Shown here piece after piece: positions 8,039-16,452 of a stretch of DNA of 30,801 nt (positions are counted from its first letter, which is position 1; each line of letters starts with the position of its first letter). Made by a program: the position numbers and the translations under genes. Origin of the DNA: Actinomycetota bacterium (GTDB taxonomy: Bacteria > Actinomycetota > Acidimicrobiia > Acidimicrobiales > Ilumatobacteraceae); contig SYEA01000051.1 of the NCBI GenBank assembly GCA_005800965.1, forward strand, positions 1 through 30,801, in the 5' to 3' direction. The notes beneath the pieces were generated by a model. It was not told the DNA's origin, made no database searches, and saw only the letters and a list, made by a program, of their open reading frames with translations.

Positions 8039-8968
8039 GTGAACTCACCGATGAGCCGCGTGCATACTGCAAACGAAGCTGGTATCACCGCGGCAGTCGA
8101 TGCGCTTCGCAGAGGTCAACTCATCGGGCTCCCTACCGAGACCGTGTATGGATTGGCCGCAGACATTGCCAACGAGGCCGCGCTCAGAGAAATCTTTCGG
8201 GTGAAGGGTCGCCCCAGCGAACATCCGCTCATCGTGCACATCGCTGACATATCCCAGCTCGATGGCATGGCATCGTATGTAAGCCCTGCGTGCCGAGCAT
8301 TGGTCGACCACTGCTGGCCTGGGCCGCTCACTGTTGTGGTGACTGCAGCACCACATGTCAGTCGCGTCGCAACTGGCGGGCTTGACACCGTGGCAGTTCG
8401 CTTGCCGTCCGCTGGTGCAGCGCAAGAAGTCATCAAGCGACTAGGCAATGCAGTTGCCGCACCATCAGCAAATCGGTTCGGTCGGGTCTCACCAACCACG
8501 GCGCAACATGTGGTTCACGATTTGGGCGATGACGTGGCGTTGGTGCTCGATGACGGCCCATGCGAAATTGGTGTGGAATCCACCATCGTCGACTGCACCA
8601 AACCCCAACCCGAAATTTTGCGACCAGGCTCAATCACCCCAGAGGACGTAAGGCGCATTTTGGCCACGACCGATGTTGATCTTGCCGACGGTATCTCTGG
8701 CCCATCACGTGCCTCGGGAATGCTGGCTCGCCACTACGCCCCACTGGCCAATCTGGTATTGCACGAACAGCAAGCGACAGTTCCCCCAGACGGCTCCCCT
8801 GTTGTGGATTGTGCCACTGACCCAATTGCCGCCGCCCACGACCTGTACGCCAATCTGCGCCACCTTGACGCGCTTGGGCACCGTATCGTCCACGTGATCA
8901 TGCCCCGGCCCGAAGGGGTTGGTTTTGCCCTGCGTGATCGGCTCAAAAAGGCCGCTACCGCCTTGTAG
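8039..8968 (+). CDS. sua5: L-threonylcarbamoyladenylate synthase (Sua5/YwlC type)
   Basis: Makes threonylcarbamoyl-AMP from threonine, bicarbonate and ATP for the universal t6A37 tRNA modification. The YrdC domain is clear: LIGLPTETVYGLAAD (about 28-42), KGRPSEHPLIVHI, WPGPLTVV, VAVRLPS, AAPSANRFGRVSPT and the ESTIVDC segment. A C-terminal Sua5 domain follows (from about 210, with ASGMLARHYAP), which separates it from the short TsaC type. Length 309 is slightly short for Sua5 proteins. Start GTG 8039 lies one base after the hydrolase stop; ATG 8051 is an alternative and neither has a clear ribosome-binding site. TsaB, TsaD and TsaE are not in the window. Confidence 0.93.
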   Translation: MNSPMSRVHTANEAGITAAVDALRRGQLIGLPTETVYGLAADIANEAALREIFRVKGRPSEHPLIVHIADISQLDGMASYVSPACRALVDHCWPGPLTVVVTAAPHVSRVATGGLDTVAVRLPSAGAAQEVIKRLGNAVAAPSANRFGRVSPTTAQHVVHDLGDDVALVLDDGPCEIGVESTIVDCTKPQPEILRPGSITPEDVRRILATTDVDLADGISGPSRASGMLARHYAPLANLVLHEQQATVPPDGSPVVDCATDPIAAAHDLYANLRHLDALGHRIVHVIMPRPEGVGFALRDRLKKAATAL

Positions 8969-8986
8969 CCTACCTTTACCCAATAA

Positions 8987-9005
8987 GGACGGTCAGATAC
9001 CGTCC
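8987..9005. promoter_or_regulatory. Perfect 7-bp dyad before the livK-like gene
   Basis: GGACGGT, five bases, then ACCGTCC: a perfect inverted repeat. It ends seven bases before the AGGGGGAG ribosome-binding site (9013-9020) of the binding-protein gene and lies 18 bases after the sua5 stop. No T-run follows, so it is a poor terminator. It could be an operator or a 5'-UTR hairpin that protects the transcript or gates translation. Confidence 0.45.
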
Positions 9006-9024
9006 AACTCCTAGGGGGAGAAAA

Positions 9025-10293
9025 ATGAAGAAAAGCAACATGCGTCGTTTCGGCGCGCTGCTTGCAACTGGAGCACTTGTGCTCGCAGCTTGCGGCGGCG
9101 ACGATGCGACCGAGGAGGTCACTGAGGAGACTGAGGCACCTGCTTCAGACTGCGCAGTTGACACCCTCAACATCGGAACCATTCTTCCGGTGACAGGTTC
9201 ACTCGCGTTCCTTGGACCACCTGAAGTGGCAGCCTCGGGTTTCGCAGTGGAGGACATCAATGCAGCCGGCGGCGTGCTCGGTAACCAGGTTGTTCTCAAC
9301 CAGGGTGACTCGGGCGACGCAACGACTGACACCGCCAACACTGAAGTCGACCGTCTGCTTGCAGCCGGCGCCCAAGTGATCATCGGTGCAGCTTCGTCTG
9401 GTGTTTCGTTGACCGTGATCGACAAGATCACCTCAGCTGGCGTGGTGCAATTCTCACCAGCCAACACCTCGCCAACCCTCACCACGTACGACGACAAGGG
9501 CCTGTACTTCCGTACTGCTCCGTCGGACTTGCTGCAGGGTCGCGTGTTGGCCAACCTCGTCATTGAGGAAGGTTCAACCTCAGCAGCAGTGCTCTACCGC
9601 AACGATGCCTACGGTGTCGGTCTTGCCGAAGCTTTCAAAGCTGACTTTGAAGCCGCAGGTGGAACCGTGCCAGAGTTCATCGAGTACGCAGAAGGAACCG
9701 AAGCCTTTGACGCCGAAGTCGACAAGGTTGTTGCCGCTAACCCGGACGCAGTCCTCATCGTCGGCTTTGCCGAAACTGGTCCGATCCTCAACACCATGCA
9801 CGAGCGTGGCGTTGGCCCAACGGCCAAGAAGGTCTACGGAGTGGACGGCAACATTGCCGGTCTCGACAAGTTGGTCTCGGATGTCTCCATCCTGGCCGGC
9901 ATGAAGGGCACCACCCCATCAGTTGACCTCAACACGATCGGCGACTTCGTCGCTCGTCTCGATGCCGCAGGCGTCGATGGCGTGTACGACTACGGCGCAG
10001 AGACCTACGACGCAATCGTGATTTCGGCACTCGCTGCTGAAATTGCTGGTTGTGCCGATGGTGTTTCGATCGGTGCTCAGATCAACGGCGTAACCAAAGA
10101 CGGCGAGAAGTGCACCGATTTCGCATCGTGCCTCTCACTCGTCCAGGCCGGAACCGACATCGACTTCGACGGTCTTGGTGGACCGTACGAGTTCGTCGAA
10201 GCCGGTGAGCCAGCAGCAGCCTCGTTCCGTATCATTTCGTACGGTGCGGCTGGTGCAGACACCTCGCTAGACAAGTACGTCTTCGCGAGCTGA
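9025..10293 (+). CDS. livK: ABC transporter substrate-binding lipoprotein, branched-chain amino acid type
   Basis: A 422-residue periplasmic-binding-fold lipoprotein (Peripla_BP_6 type). The signal peptide is KKSNMRR followed by a hydrophobic stretch and lipobox LAAC (C about 23). An acidic linker (GGDDATEEVTEETEAP) follows, typical of extracytoplasmic actinobacterial lipoproteins. The mature domain opens with LNIGTILPVTGSLAFLGP, GFAVEDINAAGGVLG, then VIIGAASSGVSL and YFRTAPSDLLQG, all typical of the LivJ/LivK/UrtA superfamily. The ribosome-binding site AGGGGGAG (9013-9020) is very strong, fitting a highly expressed uptake protein. It ends at a strong terminator facing livF. The ligand may be branched-chain amino acids, other amino acids, amides or urea; sequence does not decide. 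Confidence 0.92.
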   Translation: MKKSNMRRFGALLATGALVLAACGGDDATEEVTEETEAPASDCAVDTLNIGTILPVTGSLAFLGPPEVAASGFAVEDINAAGGVLGNQVVLNQGDSGDATTDTANTEVDRLLAAGAQVIIGAASSGVSLTVIDKITSAGVVQFSPANTSPTLTTYDDKGLYFRTAPSDLLQGRVLANLVIEEGSTSAAVLYRNDAYGVGLAEAFKADFEAAGGTVPEFIEYAEGTEAFDAEVDKVVAANPDAVLIVGFAETGPILNTMHERGVGPTAKKVYGVDGNIAGLDKLVSDVSILAGMKGTTPSVDLNTIGDFVARLDAAGVDGVYDYGAETYDAIVISALAAEIAGCADGVSIGAQINGVTKDGEKCTDFASCLSLVQAGTDIDFDGLGGPYEFVEAGEPAAASFRIISYGAAGADTSLDKYVFAS

Positions 10294-10314
10294 GTTCGTC
10301 TCAGAAATAGAAGG

Positions 10315-10348
10315 CCCCGCCCGGGAAACCGGGCGGGGTTTTTCTTTT
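10315..10348 (+). terminator. Intrinsic terminator after livK
   Basis: A perfect 10-bp GC stem (CCCCGCCCGG with CCGGGCGGGG) closed by a GAAA tetraloop is followed at once by TTTTTCTTTT. It starts 22 bases after the livK-like stop. The convergent livF gene ends at 10364, so the hairpin sits between the two units. The T-run is good only in the plus direction; on minus the following bases are just mildly T-rich, so use in both directions is possible but not shown. Confidence 0.95.
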
Positions 10349-10363
10349 GTACCGACAGTCGCG

Positions 10364-11104
10364 TTACGACGCGAGCGTACCGAGATAGAGCTCGATGACC
10401 TTGGGATCGTGCAATAACTTGTCGCCCGTATCTGTGTAGGCGTTGGTGCCTTGATCAAGCACATAGCCGCGATGGCATATCTGCAGACAACGACGCGCAT
10501 TCTGCTCAACCATCACGACAGATACACCGGCCTTGTTGATTTCACGAGTGCGTACGAAAACCTGATCTTGTAACACCGGTGACAAGCCGGCAGACGGTTC
10601 GTCGAGCAAGATGATCTCGGGGTTCATCATGAGTGCTCGACCCATTGCCAACATTTGACGTTCGCCGCCAGACAGCGAGCCAGCACGTTGCGAGCGACGC
10701 TCGGCGAGTCGCGGAAACATGTTCTGAACGAAATCTGCTCGCTCGCGAAACTGCTTGGGCTTGAGGTAAATGCCCATCTCTAAGTTCTCCAAGATGGTGA
10801 GTGACGGGAACACGTTGTCGCGCTGGGGCACGTACCCAATGCCGCGCTCCACAAGTTCGTGGGCGTGCAGACCAACGATCGATTCGCCGCGATGAGTGAT
10901 AACGCCCGACTGCACACTCAACAAACCGAACAACGCTTTCAGCAAGGTGCTCTTGCCTGCCCCGTTTGGGCCGATGATGCCAACGATTTCGCCGCGATGC
11001 AATGACAACGAGCAGCTGTTGAGAATGTTCACCCCAGGCGTGTAGCCCGCCGTGACCCCCTTAGCTTCGAGCAACACTTCGGCAGTCGCTGGATTGGCGC
11101 TCAT
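10364..11104 (-). CDS. livF: ABC transporter ATP-binding protein, LivF type
   Basis: A 246-residue ATPase subunit. Walker A GPNGAGKST is at about 45-53, signature LSGGERQ at about 144-150, and Walker B IILLDEP at about 164-170. The region ERGIGYVPQRDNVFPSLTILENL is characteristic of LivF, distinguishing it from LivG. Its ATG overlaps the livG stop as ATGA. It is the last gene of livHMGF and ends convergently against the livK-like gene, with the terminator at 10315-10348 between. It powers import together with LivG on the LivHM pore. Confidence 0.95.
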   Translation of the reverse strand: MSANPATAEVLLEAKGVTAGYTPGVNILNSCSLSLHRGEIVGIIGPNGAGKSTLLKALFGLLSVQSGVITHRGESIVGLHAHELVERGIGYVPQRDNVFPSLTILENLEMGIYLKPKQFRERADFVQNMFPRLAERRSQRAGSLSGGERQMLAMGRALMMNPEIILLDEPSAGLSPVLQDQVFVRTREINKAGVSVVMVEQNARRCLQICHRGYVLDQGTNAYTDTGDKLLHDPKVIELYLGTLAS

Positions 11105-11904
11105 GTCAGCTCTACTTGCGAGAGGTCCTCGCCATGGTGGGCACCGAGATACGCGTCAACAACAGCCTTGTTCGTTTTAATCTCCGCCGGGGTTCCCTGT
11201 GCAATGATGCGGCCCTCGGCCATAACCACTACCCAGTCGGCGATTTCTTGCACCACATCCATATTGTGCTCGACAAATATCACGGTGCGCCCTTCGCCTG
11301 GCAGGGCCTTGATGAGTTCGAGCAAACTCTGGGCCAAAGCCGGGTTGACGCCCGCCATCGGTTCGTCAAGCATGACCAACCGAGGGTCGGTCATGAGGGC
11401 GCGGGCCATTTCCAATAATTTGCGTTGACCGCCCGACATGGTTCCGGCGTACTCATCTCGCATATGAGTGAGATTGAACCGCTGCAAGATCGCCTCGGCA
11501 CGCTGCTCGATCTCTTCTTCCTGCTTCGTCCATGAGCCCGGAATGAGAGCGGCCCAGAACTTCTCGCCGCGCTGGCCAAGGGCGCCCAGCTTCATGTTTT
11601 CGATCGTCGACAATTTGGCAAGAGCTTTGGTCAACTGAAAGGTGCGCACCATTCCCTTGGCGGCAAGGCGATGCGGTGGCATGCCAGTAATGATCTTGCC
11701 GTCGAAGCGAATCTCGCCTTCATCCACCCGATCAAAGCCGGTGAGCAGATTGAAAAACGTGGTTTTGCCAGCCCCATTGGGCCCGATCAGCGCTGTGATC
11801 TTGTTGCGACGAATCTCAAGTTGTTCAACGTCCACCGCCCGCAGGCCACCAAACGCCTTGACGACGCCGGTGGCAACGAGGATGGGTTGGTCAGCGTCGG
11901 TCAA
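11101..11904 (-). CDS. livG: ABC transporter ATP-binding protein, LivG type
   Basis: A 267-residue ATPase subunit. Walker A GPNGAGKTT lies at 41-49. The LivG hallmark KGMVRTFQLTKALAKLSTIEN (about 83-103) carries the Q-loop. Signature MSGGQRK is at 156-162 and Walker B VMLDEPMAGVNP at 177-188. The C-terminal IFVEHNMDVVQEIADWVVVM is also typical. I chose TTG 11904, with GAGGAG about seven bases upstream. It overlaps the end of livM by 14 bases. The frame continues to 11976, but that part lies over livM. It ends with a 4-base overlap with livF, so the operon is translationally coupled. Confidence 0.94.
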   Translation of the reverse strand: MTDADQPILVATGVVKAFGGLRAVDVEQLEIRRNKITALIGPNGAGKTTFFNLLTGFDRVDEGEIRFDGKIITGMPPHRLAAKGMVRTFQLTKALAKLSTIENMKLGALGQRGEKFWAALIPGSWTKQEEEIEQRAEAILQRFNLTHMRDEYAGTMSGGQRKLLEMARALMTDPRLVMLDEPMAGVNPALAQSLLELIKALPGEGRTVIFVEHNMDVVQEIADWVVVMAEGRIIAQGTPAEIKTNKAVVDAYLGAHHGEDLSQVELT

Positions 11905-12895
11905 GGGCCATCTCCTCACGCGAGCCAAAGATTCCTTGCGGACGGAAGCGAGCCAGGAGCATGAGCCCCAGCCCAACCAAGATGAATCGCAGCATCGAGA
12001 TATTGAAATCTGACAGTTGCACGGTTTCTTCCAGCGTGGATCTCACATTGGATGGAAGCTCGCGCAAAGTGTTCTCAATGAACACAATCAGCGTCCAGTA
12101 AATCGACGAGCCGACGATTGGTGACCAGATTCTCCCAGGGCCGCCAACAATCAGAATCGTCCAAATGGTAAAGGTGATGACCGGGTTGAATGTGTCTGCC
12201 TGCACCGAGGCTTTTTGAATAACTTGCAGCACACCAGCAACGGCACCGATCATTCCACCGAGCATGAGTGATTGCATCTTGTAAAAATACGAATTCTTGC
12301 CCAGAGCACGCGCGGCGTCTTCGTCTTCACGAATAGCGCGCAGCGTTCGTCCCCACGGTGAGCGCATCAGCTGGCGCACCATCAAGGTGATCAAGATCAG
12401 CAGCGTCCAGCCGACCAAGAGCACCCAAACGTCACGCCCCAAATACTTGAACGGGCCAAACGAGTAGAACTGACCCAACTCAAACGGGCTCAAGTCATAG
12501 AACGGCCCAGCAAATTGATTGACGCCCTCTACCCCGCCCGTAATCGGCTGCATCACCCGTGAACGCGCCAGCAATCTAATGGTCTCCGACGCGGCGATGG
12601 TGACCAGCGATAGATAGTCAGCCCGCAACCGCAGCGTGGGCAAACCCAGCAGCATCGCGAGAACGCCGGCATAGATGAACGCGAAAATGATGCCGACCCA
12701 AAAGTTCCATTCCAGCCAGAACACCGACACACCGACGCCGTAAGCGCCAGCAGCCATGAAGCCCACCTGTCCGAAATTCATAAGGCCCGTATAACCAAAA
12801 TGCACGTTGAGCCCGACTGCCGCTAATGCATAGACGACCACTTCCGGGCCAATCATGGCGGAGAAGGACCGCTCGAAAATAAAGCCCCAGTCCAT
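11891..12895 (-). CDS. livM: ABC transporter permease, LivM type
   Basis: A 334-residue multi-pass inner-membrane permease. The N-terminal segments ALAAVGLNVHFGYTGLMNFG, then GQVGFMAAGAYG, and GLPTLRLRADYLSLVTIAASE are LivM hallmarks. The cytoplasmic loop SPWGRTLRAIREDEDAARALGKN is the EAA-type loop that contacts LivG/LivF. The C-terminus is QGIFGSREEMALDRR. ATG 12895 lies one base after the livH stop; a TTG at 12904 in the same frame would overlap livH by eight bases and is an alternative. The gene overlaps livG by 14 bases. Confidence 0.93.
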   Translation of the reverse strand: MDWGFIFERSFSAMIGPEVVVYALAAVGLNVHFGYTGLMNFGQVGFMAAGAYGVGVSVFWLEWNFWVGIIFAFIYAGVLAMLLGLPTLRLRADYLSLVTIAASETIRLLARSRVMQPITGGVEGVNQFAGPFYDLSPFELGQFYSFGPFKYLGRDVWVLLVGWTLLILITLMVRQLMRSPWGRTLRAIREDEDAARALGKNSYFYKMQSLMLGGMIGAVAGVLQVIQKASVQADTFNPVITFTIWTILIVGGPGRIWSPIVGSSIYWTLIVFIENTLRELPSNVRSTLEETVQLSDFNISMLRFILVGLGLMLLARFRPQGIFGSREEMALDRR

Positions 12896-12896
12896 G

Positions 12897-14258
12897 TCAG
12901 CCAATCCGTTGTTTCTGGCCGAGTATTCCTTGCGGTCGAAGCAGCAATGCCAAAATCAGCATCACGAGAGCAGTCATGTTCTTGAGTTCAGTATCGATGA
13001 CGAGTGTGGACCAGTTGATGGCAATACCGACCATCAACGCCCCGACGAGGGCACCGTACGCGGTGCCGAGCCCGCCCAGTGTCACTGCAGCGAACACCAG
13101 CAGCAAAATGCGTGCACCGATATCCCACTTGACGGTGTCGAATCCGAAGAACGTTCCCGACAAGGCCGCCAGGGCCCCGCCGAATATCCACACCTGGGCG
13201 ATCACTCGCTCGACATTGATGCCAGATGATTCGGCCAGATCGCGGTTGTCAGACACAGCGCGCATGGCACGCCCGGTACGTGTGCGGTTGAGGCCGATGC
13301 CAATCGCAATCAGAATGATGATCGACACCACCATGGCTGCGGCATCACGGCTGGTGAGCTCCATTCCCAGAAACGAGTTCGCCCGTTGTGAGGCGTAATC
13401 TTTGTACACCCGGTAGCGGCTGCCAAAAAAGTACACAAAGACGTAGCGCAACAGAATTGCCATACCGATGGACATCACCATCTGGGCGAGGAGCGACACA
13501 CCCGAATTTCGGGCCGGACGAAACACGACTCGATTGAGCACATAACCCAGTACACCACCCATGACCGCCGCAAGCCCGGTAGCAACGATGAAATTGACGC
13601 CAGTACCGAAAGGCGCTGGCCAGCCCGCGAGAAAGCCAAATGTTCCGACTAGCCCGTAAATATTGAAGAAGTATGCCATCAGGGTGCCCCACGTGATGAG
13701 TTCGGCGTGAGCAAAGTTCACCAGGCCCGTGGTGCCAAAGATGAGCGACAGACCGATCGAAGCCATTGCCAAATACAAGCCCAGTTTTAAGCCTTCAAGC
13801 GTGAGTTGGCTCAAGCGCCGCAACGAAAAATTGCTTTCGGACACCTCAATGACCGTGTCGGCGGTAATCAACGGAAAGATGATTCTTTGGTCTGCATTTT
13901 CGCTGACTTTGACCACCAAATTTGCGCGTGTCGGATCTTTCAGTGCCACGCCTTCAGGCAACGTAGATGTGTTCAGCGTGATGGAGTATTCGCCTGGACT
14001 AGAGACGGGAATACGGAAATTGCCATCTTTGTCGGTCGTGGCTCCCCCAACGTCGTCGATGGATAGCTCGACTCCTTCGACAAACACCTTTGCGCCCGTA
14101 GCGTCGGTGTACTGCAGCGTGCCGATGACACCAAGATCTTCTTGCACGGCTGCCACCAGCGCCGCACTCTGGCCAGCGCCACCAAGCAGCCCAAAGCCAG
14201 CTCCGAGAGCCAAACCCAAGACCAGGCGCGCGGTCCGACGTGAATTTGACATCGTCAT
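12897..14258 (-). CDS. livH: ABC transporter permease, LivH type, with secreted N-terminal domain
   Basis: A 453-residue fusion. Residues about 150-453 are a normal LivH permease (LTLEGLKLGLYLAMASIGLS, GLVNFAHAELITWG, the loop TRTGRAMRAVSDNRDLAESSG, and GLGTAYGALVGALMVG). Ahead of it are about 150 residues that ordinary LivH proteins of about 290 residues lack: a signal-peptide-like helix (10-35) and a region at about 42-130 with the pattern of a carboxypeptidase-regulatory/SdrD-B-like beta-sandwich (GTLQYTDATGAKVFVEGVEL, TTDKDGNFRIPVSSPGEYSI). I infer the extra domain faces outside, where it could touch the binding lipoprotein or the cell wall. Start ATG 14258 has AGGGA about 12 bases upstream; ATG at 14252 or 14270 is possible. 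First gene of livHMGF. Confidence 0.9.
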   Translation of the reverse strand: MTMSNSRRTARLVLGLALGAGFGLLGGAGQSAALVAAVQEDLGVIGTLQYTDATGAKVFVEGVELSIDDVGGATTDKDGNFRIPVSSPGEYSITLNTSTLPEGVALKDPTRANLVVKVSENADQRIIFPLITADTVIEVSESNFSLRRLSQLTLEGLKLGLYLAMASIGLSLIFGTTGLVNFAHAELITWGTLMAYFFNIYGLVGTFGFLAGWPAPFGTGVNFIVATGLAAVMGGVLGYVLNRVVFRPARNSGVSLLAQMVMSIGMAILLRYVFVYFFGSRYRVYKDYASQRANSFLGMELTSRDAAAMVVSIIILIAIGIGLNRTRTGRAMRAVSDNRDLAESSGINVERVIAQVWIFGGALAALSGTFFGFDTVKWDIGARILLLVFAAVTLGGLGTAYGALVGALMVGIAINWSTLVIDTELKNMTALVMLILALLLRPQGILGQKQRIG

Positions 14259-14315
14259 AGTGTGCCACATTCCCTGCCAGAACCAGCAGGACATCGCACG
14301 CGATGAGGAGTTGAT

Positions 14316-15272
14316 TTATCCAGCAATGGCTTTGATTTGGGCTTGGGCCACCAGATTCAGTGCTGCTAACCACACGGCCACACTGCCGGCGATATGAATC
14401 GCAACGAGCGCAATCGGCACACCAGTGAAATACTGCCAGTAACCAAGCCCGCCTTGCAGAATCGCCAGCACCAGAAATATCTCCCAGGCAACAGAGATGT
14501 GCCGCTGCCGGCGGACTTGACGTCGTAGCACTAGGCCCAACAGCACGGCTGCGCTCACGGTGGCAATTACCGACACGCTATGGATTCGAGCCGCCACGGT
14601 AAGCACCAAGTCGAATCGTGGCGCCAACTCATCACCCGCATGAGGGCCGGCACCTGTCACCACCGTGCCCGTCACGATTGCAATGCCTGTCAGCACCAAC
14701 ACATATCGACCCAGCGCTGCTATCCGACTTTCGACACTCAATGACCAAGCTTGACGTTCGAGCAATGTACGCCATGACACGATCGGCGTACTTTCAGCGG
14801 CGCTGGATGTCGAGATACCTCGCACCAACCAGAAGGCCCACGTCATTAACACCATTGACAGCAAGTAGTGACCCATGTTTGACAGCGGGTGCAGACCCGT
14901 GAGCACCACGATGCCCCCGAGCACTACCTGCCCCACCACCCCAAGCACCATCAGCCCAGCGAGTCGAACCAAACGCGCACTGCGTGGGCGTACCGCAAAC
15001 GCTGCTGCCATCGCAGCAATGACACTGGCGGCTACCACCCCGGTGAACAAGCGGTTGACTTGCTCGATCGCCGCATGTGGGCTGGAAACATCGACAAAAC
15101 GCTTTTCGTTGCAGGCGGGCCAATCGACACAACCCAAGCCCGAACCTGTCAATCGCACCAATGAACCGGTGATGATGATGACATACAACGAACAGAACGC
15201 CAACCACGCGATGGTGCGATACCGCCGCAAAGTAAGCCAACCGGTCTCCCCCACAGGTACTTCAAGCGACAT
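14316..15272 (-). CDS. ctaA: Heme A synthase (CtaA/Cox15 family)
   Basis: Oxidises the C8 methyl of heme O to a formyl group, giving heme A for aa3-type cytochrome oxidase. The 318-residue protein has about eight membrane helices. Conserved features include TGSGLGC48VDWPAC54 (a cysteine pair as in Bacillus-type CtaA), the EQVNR segment at about 70-74, and heme-ligand candidates H128 (GLHPLSN), H135 (MGHYLLS), the histidine in AARIHSVS and the one in AIHIAGSV. In the Bacillus protein the E-x-x-x-R segment carries a histidine; here asparagine stands there, a variant I believe also occurs in other actinobacteria. The frame is open to 15599, but the upstream part covers the TetR gene, so ATG 15272 is chosen. 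It lies 57 bases before livH on the same strand; ctaB is not in view. Confidence 0.9.
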   Translation of the reverse strand: MSLEVPVGETGWLTLRRYRTIAWLAFCSLYVIIITGSLVRLTGSGLGCVDWPACNEKRFVDVSSPHAAIEQVNRLFTGVVAASVIAAMAAAFAVRPRSARLVRLAGLMVLGVVGQVVLGGIVVLTGLHPLSNMGHYLLSMVLMTWAFWLVRGISTSSAAESTPIVSWRTLLERQAWSLSVESRIAALGRYVLVLTGIAIVTGTVVTGAGPHAGDELAPRFDLVLTVAARIHSVSVIATVSAAVLLGLVLRRQVRRQRHISVAWEIFLVLAILQGGLGYWQYFTGVPIALVAIHIAGSVAVWLAALNLVAQAQIKAIAG

Positions 15273-15347
15273 CACCTGGAACGCTACGCAATCGACGTTA
15301 TGTCTGCACATTGCTGAGGATGAGTGGTTCGTGAGTAATGTCACCAC

Positions 15348-16415
15348 GTGAAGAAATACGCCGTGGAGACCCGCCGGGTGGAGATTCTGGAGGCCACATG
15401 CGAGGTGGTCATTGAGCGAGGTTTTGCTGGCACACGCATTGCCGACGTCGCGAAGCGACTCAGTGTGTCCAACAGCCTGATTCACTACCACTTCGACAGC
15501 AAAGAAGCTTTGCTGGCTGCAGCTTTCGAATATTACGCCCGAAAAGATTTGTCTGAAATGGAACGCGACATCGAACTCGGCCAATCGGCCACGGCGCAAC
15601 TGTGGCGCTTGATCGAGAGTTACGTGCCTGAAGGCAGCGACGACGTGGAATGGATGCTGTGGATTGATGCGTGGGGCGAGGCGCTACGCAACCCGTTGAT
15701 GAAGAGCATTAGCCAGCAGCTTGACGAACAATCCATCGGGTTTCTCGAACGGGTGTTGCGTCGCGGTAATGAGACTGGGGAGTTCCGCTGTGACCAGCCG
15801 CGAATCTCAGCCATGCGCATTACCGCACTAATTGACGGGCTAGCAGTACAGTTTGCCGCTCATGAAGGCGTTGTAAAGCGCAAAGAACTCATGCGCACTC
15901 TGCGGGCACTAGCGGCATTCGAAACAGGGTTGTCCCCCGATGACATTCGGGATGGCAAACGCAGCAGTCGACCCGTATCAACCCGCGTGACGATGCCTGC
16001 TGTAGCCCCGGCTGGCGCCGCCCCTACGGCGTTAACAGATGCCGCGCTGCGACATCTCGTGGCCACCATTGCCGATGCACAACTACGTGGCGATCTCAGC
16101 ACGTGGATTGCCTTATGGGCCTCTAACGCCGAAGTTCAGATGCATGATGCCAGCACAGCCAAGGGCGTCGACCAGCTCTCTGATGTGTTTGCCAAGAACT
16201 ATGCGGCCGATCGGTGGACACTCCAAAGCCCCGAGATTGTGTTGTTCGTCGTCGACGAGGCAGCCGGCACGGCCACCGGTCGAATCACGGTGACCGAGCG
16301 ATTTCAGCGCCGCAACGGCGCCGTTGGCTCTCGGATCGCGACCCTGCATGATCGATACGAACGCGGCCCAGCGGGCTGGCTCGTCGCAGCCCGTCGCTAC
16401 GAGGTACTCGACTAA
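15348..16415 (+). CDS. TetR-family regulator fused to NTF2/SnoaL-like domain
   Basis: A 355-residue protein, against about 190-230 for a usual TetR. The DNA-binding domain is at about 8-55 (ATCEVVIERGFAGTRIADVA, recognition helix SVSNSLIHYHFDSKEALL). A TetR C-terminal ligand/dimer domain runs to about 200. A proline/alanine-rich linker (about 205-225) leads to a 125-residue domain with an NTF2/SnoaL pattern: LVATIADAQLRGDLSTWIALWA, then TAKGVDQLSDVFAKNY and a GRITVTERFQRRNG/WLVAARRYEVLD beta-sheet end. Start GTG 15348; the ribosome-binding site is weak. It is divergent from ctaA across 75 bases, so it may control ctaA or itself. The extra domain may bind a small molecule or be an enzyme; neither is shown. 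Confidence 0.85.
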   Translation: MKKYAVETRRVEILEATCEVVIERGFAGTRIADVAKRLSVSNSLIHYHFDSKEALLAAAFEYYARKDLSEMERDIELGQSATAQLWRLIESYVPEGSDDVEWMLWIDAWGEALRNPLMKSISQQLDEQSIGFLERVLRRGNETGEFRCDQPRISAMRITALIDGLAVQFAAHEGVVKRKELMRTLRALAAFETGLSPDDIRDGKRSSRPVSTRVTMPAVAPAGAAPTALTDAALRHLVATIADAQLRGDLSTWIALWASNAEVQMHDASTAKGVDQLSDVFAKNYAADRWTLQSPEIVLFVVDEAAGTATGRITVTERFQRRNGAVGSRIATLHDRYERGPAGWLVAARRYEVLD

Positions 16416-16452
16416 CCAGCACCTAGCCCGCCGCTACACGGCGTCGCGGGCC

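Noticed and set aside
13729..14397. A 222-codon open frame on plus across livH
   Set aside because: It lies antisense to a clear LivH coding region, and its translation is low-complexity without family character; a shadow frame.
15331..15344. TetR operator candidate GTGA-N6-TCAC
   Set aside because: Four-base arms are too short to separate from chance without a family of sites.
15273..15599. N-terminal extension of heme A synthase up to 15599
   Set aside because: It would cover the TetR DNA-binding domain and lacks membrane or family features.
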